This document shows positions 55,560 through 60,914 of a DNA stretch of 60,914 bases, piece after piece. The DNA is from a virus: positions 1 to 60,914 of IMG/VR virus record IMGVR_UViG_3300006339_000003. The stretch is one strand, 5' to 3'. The position numbers were made by a program, and so were the translations under genes. A model generated the notes under the pieces. It searched no databases. It was given only the letters and a program-made list of their open reading frames with translations, and was not told the DNA's origin. Numbering within the stretch: position 1 is the first letter of the stretch; each line of letters opens with the position of its first letter.

Positions 55560-56882
55560 CTATTTATCTCCTCGTTTATGCTGTGACCACAATCTTTCAA
55601 AAGTTAGTCTAGGACCTGCACCGTGAGTAGCAATTTCAACTAATTTTGATATGTGTGGTATATCTGCGTGTTTAATTGCTAGTTGTGTAGGTATGTCCAT
55701 TCTCTTAATCATTTGTCTAACAGCGTCGGTTACATCTGTTGCTTTTTTATTCTTCCATACGTTCTTAATGTTAGCAATTTGTTTGTCGTTCATTTTACTT
55801 TGTAAATATCCACTATCTTCTTTAATTACTTTAACTGATTTAGTCTTACTCATATTACCTGTTTTATACCAACTAATATATTTTTCTGCTTCAGCAGGTG
55901 TATTATATTTACCAATAACTAATTTACTACCATCTGATTTTGTAATCTGTACTGTATATGCTTCTGGAACTTCTGTTTTACCTTCTGGTTCTGGTAGTTT
56001 TGATTCAACAGGTGATGTATTTCTACCCATTTTATCAATCTTAAATCCCTTACTTCTTAATTTCTGTGCTCTGTTTTGTAAATCTTGTAGAGTTTTTGCG
56101 TCTTCAAAACCTGCGTGTTTACCGTACTTATCACTATAAGACAATCTAAATTCTGCTTTTTCATCTAGTTGTTCTCTTCTCATTTGTGCCAATTGGGCAG
56201 CATTAGCTCCGTGTTTTGAAATGAGTCTTGCTTGCGCTAACATTGACACAAATGGAATCTTTGCTTTTAATAACTTTATTAAAAGCGGTTTGCTCTTATC
56301 AAACTTATCAAAAATTTTCATAAGTTTGTTTGCATTAATTCCACTTATAGTTTTACCTTGTAATCCTGCGTAATCTTTTTTCAAACTTGCTATTTGAGTG
56401 TCAGTAAATTCAGCAAATACTTCTTCACCTAAAATAGTTTTTACAGTTGATACTTTTAGTTTTAATCTTTTAGCAATCTCTTCTTTAGATTTACCTTCTT
56501 GATCCATCGTGTAGATATCTTTCATTCTACCTTCATCAAGTTCTTCTAGTTGTTCTTCTTTATTCAACCATTCGCTATGTTTTTTACCTGGGTGTACTTT
56601 TGAACAATCGTGTTCTTCACCTAAAATTGATTTAGGCATTATTGCTACATCACCATTAGTTTTTTCTACTTCTTTTTTTAGTAATGATTTAGCTTTTTCC
56701 ACATCCGCTCTTGGAAGGAATAAGATACCGTATGAAAATCTAGTACGACCAATGCCGTGTTTCTTTAAAAAAGTTTGGACTCCCCACTCAAAACCTTCGC
56801 TCATTTTATAGCGAGTCAAACTCATAGGTTCTCTATACCTACTTTGTTTCCACTTTTCTAATTGTTCTTTTAAGTCGCCCAT
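55560..56882 (-). CDS. Virion-region protein with helix-turn-helix segment (440 aa)
   Basis: The ATG at 56882 (MGDLKEQLEKWKQSRYREPM) follows the previous stop closely. The first 90 residues form a compact domain (TRFSYGILFLPRADVEKAKS). Residues of about 123-145 (MDQEGKSKEEIAKRLKLKVS, then TVKTIL) look like a helix-turn-helix, which I recall from cyanophage virion proteins. The C-terminal part is basic and helical. Function unknown. Confidence 0.62.
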   Translation of the reverse strand: MGDLKEQLEKWKQSRYREPMSLTRYKMSEGFEWGVQTFLKKHGIGRTRFSYGILFLPRADVEKAKSLLKKEVEKTNGDVAIMPKSILGEEHDCSKVHPGKKHSEWLNKEEQLEELDEGRMKDIYTMDQEGKSKEEIAKRLKLKVSTVKTILGEEVFAEFTDTQIASLKKDYAGLQGKTISGINANKLMKIFDKFDKSKPLLIKLLKAKIPFVSMLAQARLISKHGANAAQLAQMRREQLDEKAEFRLSYSDKYGKHAGFEDAKTLQDLQNRAQKLRSKGFKIDKMGRNTSPVESKLPEPEGKTEVPEAYTVQITKSDGSKLVIGKYNTPAEAEKYISWYKTGNMSKTKSVKVIKEDSGYLQSKMNDKQIANIKNVWKNKKATDVTDAVRQMIKRMDIPTQLAIKHADIPHISKLVEIATHGAGPRLTFERLWSQHKRGDK

Positions 56883-56883
56883 T

Positions 56884-57306
56884 TTATTTAAATATGTTTT
56901 GTCTTTTGAAATTGTATGATAAACTATGTCTGCTGTATAAGTGTCCACCGTGTGTGTCAAATACACGATTTAATGAGTCCATATACTTTCTATCTAAAAC
57001 GTTTCCTCTAGCACCTTTTGCTGGAGCATTAATACCAGCTGCCTTCAAAACATCTCCTGTTACCTTATCTACGAAGGCGTGGATACTTCTCTTTTGTCCT
57101 CGTTCCGTATCCCAAATTTTGATATACTTACCACCTACACTTGTAGCTACATCACGTCTTTGGTCTCTATATAAATTGGCAAATTGTGGGTGTCTTTTGA
57201 TTTTTTCCCTAGCGATTTTAAGGTAATCATCAACTCCCTTTAAGACCATAGCCGAACTTTCTGCTACGTATAGTTTTTGTACGTATTCTTTGAATTTAGT
57301 TGCCAT
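56884..57306 (-). CDS. Conserved virion-region protein with targeting-like N-terminus (140 aa)
   Basis: Starts MATKFKEYVQKLYVAESSAM, similar to a capsid-targeting leader with a Glu-Ser step. The core GGKYIKIWDTERGQKRSIHA and the later VDKVTGDVLKAAG, PAKGARGN form a domain I recall in several phage structural proteins. It could be an internal or packaged protein. Confidence 0.65.
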   Translation of the reverse strand: MATKFKEYVQKLYVAESSAMVLKGVDDYLKIAREKIKRHPQFANLYRDQRRDVATSVGGKYIKIWDTERGQKRSIHAFVDKVTGDVLKAAGINAPAKGARGNVLDRKYMDSLNRVFDTHGGHLYSRHSLSYNFKRQNIFK

Positions 57307-57314
57307 TTCTCTCT

Positions 57315-60056
57315 CTAAAGTTTCTCAATCATCTTAGCGACTACTTCGTTTAGTTTCGCTTTCCACTCTTCTTTATAACGTTGTTTATATTTATCTATTG
57401 TTGAATCTTGGTTTGACCATTCTTTTACTTCCTTTGTAGTTAATTTATCCTCACCAACTTTAGCATCCGTTGCCTTACCTGGGCGTGATATGTATGTATC
57501 AGTAGGTTTTCCTCGGTCTTTTGAGTCAACAGGAGGTGCATCCTCTTTTTCTCCTGGTGTCATCTGTTTACAATGATTAGCATAGTCAGCACCTATTTCA
57601 TAACTATCTCTAATTGCTGTGTAAGGTTTAGGTACTGGTATTGTTTCAACTGCTTCAAATCCATAATCAACATCTAGGTTGTATTCTCTTAACATTGGTT
57701 CTTTGTCAGCAGCAATTGGTATACAATCCCATATCCAGCATTTGTGTAAATTATTATTCGTATCTTCTAGTACAACATAGTTCGTACCTCTTCGTACTAC
57801 CTTACCTTGTTTATCTTCTTTAAGATACTTGACTTGGTCTCCAATATTAAATATCATCTCCCTAACGTATAGGTCTCTAACTTGTTTCTGTTCAAACTGT
57901 CCTAATGTCATAACAGGTTTTGAAATATCTGGTTTATAGTCTTCTCTTATACCCATACCTTTTCTTACTGCTTTAAACAGTCCATCAACATCTCTAAAAT
58001 GAGATGGTAGTCCTCTCTTAAATGACGCTACATCACCTTTTTGAGCAGCATCCCTCATCTTGCTCGCACTCATACCTGAAGCGCCCTCAGCGTCTGGATC
58101 ACGCTCTCCAGCAGATATAACATCTATTGTTTTGAAGTTATAGAATCCGTGTCTATTCTTTTCATTGTTATATTTTTTAAGTATCGTTTCAAATTCTCTT
58201 ACTCTATCACTACCTACTACAAATTTAAGAACATTATGCCCTTTGTTATATAACATAGTAGCAATATCTAATATCATATTTGTTGTATTAATTTCAATGT
58301 TTCTAGCATATTGTGGAAATATCTTTTTCATCCAAGATAATTTTTCTCTAGGAGATAATGGATTCTTTTTACTATCTTCTGACCTACTGATATAGATTTT
58401 ATAATTTCTATCTGCTCTTACAACTTTATTAATAAGTTTTTCGTGACCTATTGTTGGAGGATTAAATCTTCCAAATGTAATTGCAATAGATTTTTCTCCT
58501 ACTGCTTCTGATTTTAAACTTTTTATTTCTGCGTCTGTTACCTTTTCATCTTCTAATATTTTTTTACATTTGTAAAAGAATTTTGTGTAATGAAATTTCT
58601 CCAAATACTTATAGACAACATTTTTAGGTAACTTATGAGCGATACCATATTTTTTAATCTCTTCTGGTGTCAAAGGTCTATTAAATAAATCTCTTCTTGC
58701 CTGCATAAGGTTATCACCCATTTCGGACATCTTCTTTATAGCATCCTCTATCTCTTCTAATTTCTCAGCAGTTTTTATATGTAAATCTAATATATCATTT
58801 GGTTTTAATTCTTTTAACTCTTCATAGTCAACTATATCTCTTTGTAATTCTCCTTTAACTACATCTAGTTCTGCCACTTTCTTTTGAAATTCTGCCTCAT
58901 ATACTTTAGGATCAAACGTTTGTGCTGGAGGTCTCTTATCAAATTTCTGTTTGAATACATCATAAACTCCTATAGAAGTTGCAAGATGAGCGTCATTTAC
59001 TTTAGGGTCTGTTTGAACATAATAATTAATCGGGTGTTGCGTACCTGGTACTAACTTACCACTAACTTCTCCTACAGATTGTCTTGCTTCTAAACCAACT
59101 GTTTCTCTATCTTTTTCTGGTATGTCTATCAATACATCAATATCTAAATCTGCGTCATTTCTATATCTCTTTCCAAGAATAGAACCTATTAATTTTACTG
59201 ACACAACAGGACCCCATTTTGAAAAATGATTTGCACCTGCTTTAATCATATCAAAAACTTTTGGTTTTAATTTTGGATTTTCTGTTTCAGCATTATCAAA
59301 TACACCAACAGCATATCTACTTCTAGGTACATCTATAATACTTTCTCCCATTACCAATCTTCTACCAACACTAAACATTGTATTCTTAAACATTTGTTCT
59401 CTTGACATCCAATTTTTTGCAATATGACTTTTAACTGGTGCTCTCATATATCGTCTAACTAATCTATCACAACCTGCTAATGTTGCTGTTACCAATTCTT
59501 TATCTGACCTATTGTTATCTACTACAATAAAATTTGATTGACCAAATAATCTTTGAAACTTACCTATATTAGATTGTACTTTCTCCCAAGATGTTTGCAC
59601 AACATATTCTGGTATTTGTCTACTTCTTATTTTATTTCTTTCTAACGCAACAGGTAATGTTGTGTTAACAAATATCATATAACAATCATAACCTAATGCG
59701 TGTAGCATATTATATTCGGAACTTATTCTTCCATAATCTCTTCCAGTTGCGTCAATAACTAAACCTAATCTGCCTCCTACATATTGGTGTAACTGTTTCA
59801 TCATTGTACCTTTTGCTCTATTTCTTATAAGGTCTCTAAAATATTTTTCTTGGTCAGGCATTTTGTCTGAAAGTCCTGCCTGTTTCAATGCTCTTTCAAA
59901 TATTATATCTGAATTAACAAACTTTAATCCAGTTCCAGCAAATGCGGAAGAAGCGATAAATGATTTACCACTACCAGGTCCTCCTGCCATAAAAAAGGCT
60001 TTAAATATACCTGGATCGTATACACCTTCTTGTAATAAAAATTCTTTAAACTTCAT
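57315..60056 (-). CDS. Three-enzyme fusion: P-loop kinase, pol-beta-type and HIGH-type nucleotidyltransferases (913 aa)
   Basis: Begins MKFKEFLLQEG, a capsid-targeting-like leader with LQE-Gly as a possible prohead-protease site. Domain 1 (about 20-200) is a P-loop kinase with GGPGSGKS (25-32) and LVIDATGRD. Domain 2 (about 270-420) is a pol-beta nucleotidyltransferase with LIGSILGKRYRNDADLDIDV. Domain 3 (about 522-700) is a cytidylyl/NMN-adenylyl-type enzyme with FGRFNPPTIGHE (HIGH) and SGMSASKMRDAA. A C-terminal domain (about 715-780) has VKYLKEDKQGKVVRRG. Similar large proteins exist in T4-like marine phages; the combined reaction is unknown. It may ride in the capsid and act on nucleotides or RNA on entry. 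Confidence 0.85.
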   Translation of the reverse strand: MKFKEFLLQEGVYDPGIFKAFFMAGGPGSGKSFIASSAFAGTGLKFVNSDIIFERALKQAGLSDKMPDQEKYFRDLIRNRAKGTMMKQLHQYVGGRLGLVIDATGRDYGRISSEYNMLHALGYDCYMIFVNTTLPVALERNKIRSRQIPEYVVQTSWEKVQSNIGKFQRLFGQSNFIVVDNNRSDKELVTATLAGCDRLVRRYMRAPVKSHIAKNWMSREQMFKNTMFSVGRRLVMGESIIDVPRSRYAVGVFDNAETENPKLKPKVFDMIKAGANHFSKWGPVVSVKLIGSILGKRYRNDADLDIDVLIDIPEKDRETVGLEARQSVGEVSGKLVPGTQHPINYYVQTDPKVNDAHLATSIGVYDVFKQKFDKRPPAQTFDPKVYEAEFQKKVAELDVVKGELQRDIVDYEELKELKPNDILDLHIKTAEKLEEIEDAIKKMSEMGDNLMQARRDLFNRPLTPEEIKKYGIAHKLPKNVVYKYLEKFHYTKFFYKCKKILEDEKVTDAEIKSLKSEAVGEKSIAITFGRFNPPTIGHEKLINKVVRADRNYKIYISRSEDSKKNPLSPREKLSWMKKIFPQYARNIEINTTNMILDIATMLYNKGHNVLKFVVGSDRVREFETILKKYNNEKNRHGFYNFKTIDVISAGERDPDAEGASGMSASKMRDAAQKGDVASFKRGLPSHFRDVDGLFKAVRKGMGIREDYKPDISKPVMTLGQFEQKQVRDLYVREMIFNIGDQVKYLKEDKQGKVVRRGTNYVVLEDTNNNLHKCWIWDCIPIAADKEPMLREYNLDVDYGFEAVETIPVPKPYTAIRDSYEIGADYANHCKQMTPGEKEDAPPVDSKDRGKPTDTYISRPGKATDAKVGEDKLTTKEVKEWSNQDSTIDKYKQRYKEEWKAKLNEVVAKMIEKL

Positions 60057-60914
60057 TTATTTCCATCCTTTTGGCAACGTAAAGTTTGCCCTACTAAATT
60101 CTAATCTATCTACTATTTTTACTGCACCTGCTACTCTATCTACTGCAACATATCCTTCAGGTGCTGTTACTCTATATCCTGTTCCAGTTTTAATGTAGTG
60201 TCCTATCTGTTGAATTTGATTCATCTTTTGTATCAATGTGTTCTTCGCATTACCTAAAGTTACGTGACTTGCAATTGCCATATATAGACCTGATTTATTT
60301 TGATTAATAAATCTTAATCCATCTGCTAATATATCTCTATATTTTTGTTTTGCTTTTTCAGTTTTTCTTTGGTCTATTTCTGTCTTCAAAATGTTTTCAT
60401 AATAATCTCTAAACATATCTTGCAAGACTCTAACCTTTGCCATACTGCCTTTATTATTTCTAATGTAATGATTGAAAAATGCTTTTAATCTAAACCCTAC
60501 AGATAAAGGGTCACTAGCACGACTAGTCATTTCATCTAATATCTTACTTGCTCTACCTAAAGAACCTTCTGCCATTCTTAATTGAGCATCAAATTTTCCT
60601 AGTTCTGATTTAGTAAAAGTAATAGAACCAGAGTCATCCTTATATTCAGCACTCGCAACCCATACTCTTGCATTACCTGACCCTCTAACATTACCAAAAC
60701 TTGCATTTAAACTTTTCATATCTTTACCAGTATACATTGTATGAAATACTATACCCATTTTAGCACGAGCAATCTTCTTACCAATATTGCTACTTGCCTG
60801 TACTGCATATGTGATTGTATTTGGTGTAAAGGTTATCATTTTTTCACCATCAATTGAAGCTGATTTTTTATCGTTAGTGAATAATAAATCACCTTGTAAA
60901 ATTTGTTTAATGTT
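60057..60914 (-). CDS. DUF6267-like protein, 5' end beyond the window
   Basis: The frame is open to the window edge, so an upstream part of unknown length is missing. The visible part reads QGDLLFT, SIDGEKMITFTPNTITYAV, then GKKIARAKMGIVFHTMYTG, the second half of the T4-like phage family I know as DUF6267, whose missing N-terminus carries a ligase-like KWDG segment. The rest is helical with a C-terminal FSRANFTLPKGW. It may be a ligase-fold, possibly virion-packed enzyme. Confidence 0.7.
   Translation of the reverse strand, partial: NIKQILQGDLLFTNDKKSASIDGEKMITFTPNTITYAVQASSNIGKKIARAKMGIVFHTMYTGKDMKSLNASFGNVRGSGNARVWVASAEYKDDSGSITFTKSELGKFDAQLRMAEGSLGRASKILDEMTSRASDPLSVGFRLKAFFNHYIRNNKGSMAKVRVLQDMFRDYYENILKTEIDQRKTEKAKQKYRDILADGLRFINQNKSGLYMAIASHVTLGNAKNTLIQKMNQIQQIGHYIKTGTGYRVTAPEGYVAVDRVAGAVKIVDRLEFSRANFTLPKGWK

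Noticed and set aside
1-60914. tRNA genes, CRISPR array, integrase or attachment site
   Set aside because: No cloverleaf, regular spaced repeats or recombinase motif were seen. The tRNA-like signal at 6586-6614 belongs to the tmRNA.

Overview
This window looks like part of the genome of a strictly lytic, T4-like marine myovirus. It carries T4 core replication and transcription genes (32, 59, a 33-like co-activator, 61 primase, nrdA/nrdB) and T4-type late promoters (TATAAATA). It also holds many small proteins of the kind shared by T4-like cyanophages and pelagiphages. The DNA is strongly AT-rich. The most direct host clue is a circularly permuted (two-piece) tmRNA gene, a form typical of alphaproteobacteria. 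With the base composition and a C1-metabolism gene (formate dehydrogenase), this suggests an alphaproteobacterial host, most simply SAR11/Pelagibacter. That host call is inference. Apart from one cyclase, every recognised gene is on the minus strand, so transcription runs from high to low coordinates, with tightly packed, often ATGA- or TAATG-overlapping genes.

Layout by coordinate: 1-307, the 5' part of a ribosomal protein bL12 gene and an upstream microprotein. 314-6359, the gp33/gp59/gp32 replication-transcription block (same order as in T4) with thyX, three 2-oxoglutarate oxygenase genes and a MptE-like gene inserted. 6388-6645, the permuted tmRNA. 6654-21883, a long run of small accessory genes: RecB-like nuclease, M15 endolysin, GH73-like glucosaminidase, SprT-like peptidase, PLP enzyme, glutaredoxin, an LPP20-like lipoprotein, and many signal-peptide, lipoprotein and single-TM microproteins. 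21980-32012, a sugar/polysaccharide island with several glycosyltransferases, GMP reductase, GDP-mannose 4,6-dehydratase, a ColD-like dehydratase (active-site Lys replaced by His) and asparagine synthetase. 32019-40057, a SET-domain protein, another 2OG oxygenase, a ParB-like protein, a RuvC-like nuclease, NrdB/NrdA and primase. 40280-45386, a late-promoter-driven curli-like (type VIII) secretion module: csgF, csgG, a curlin-repeat protein, a periplasmic thioredoxin and a large FecR-domain protein. 45442-47097 (+ strand), a CHASE2 adenylate cyclase divergent from that module. 47525-48721, a full-length NAD-dependent formate dehydrogenase. 48901-49894, overlapping spanins and a holin-like membrane protein. 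49910-60914, virion and late genes, including proteins with T4-like capsid-targeting N-termini, a 913-aa kinase/nucleotidyltransferase fusion and a partial DUF6267-like gene.

How it may fit together: early genes appear to use host sigma70-type promoters with a very regular form (TTGACT/A, exactly 17 bp, TATAAT-like; seven found). Late genes use TATAAATA (seven found outside coding regions or at gene starts). Accessory functions fall into four themes: translation (bL12, tmRNA), host metabolism (formate to NADH, nucleotide supply by NrdAB, ThyX and GuaC), surface glycan change (GDP-deoxysugar island), and an envelope system (curli-like secretion, FecR, cyclase, many lipoproteins).

The strongest candidates for a poorly described system are the csgF-csgG-curlin-Trx-FecR operon with its divergent CHASE2 cyclase, the phage tmRNA with bL12, and the phage formate dehydrogenase. 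All functions are read from sequence motifs only; no database search was possible.
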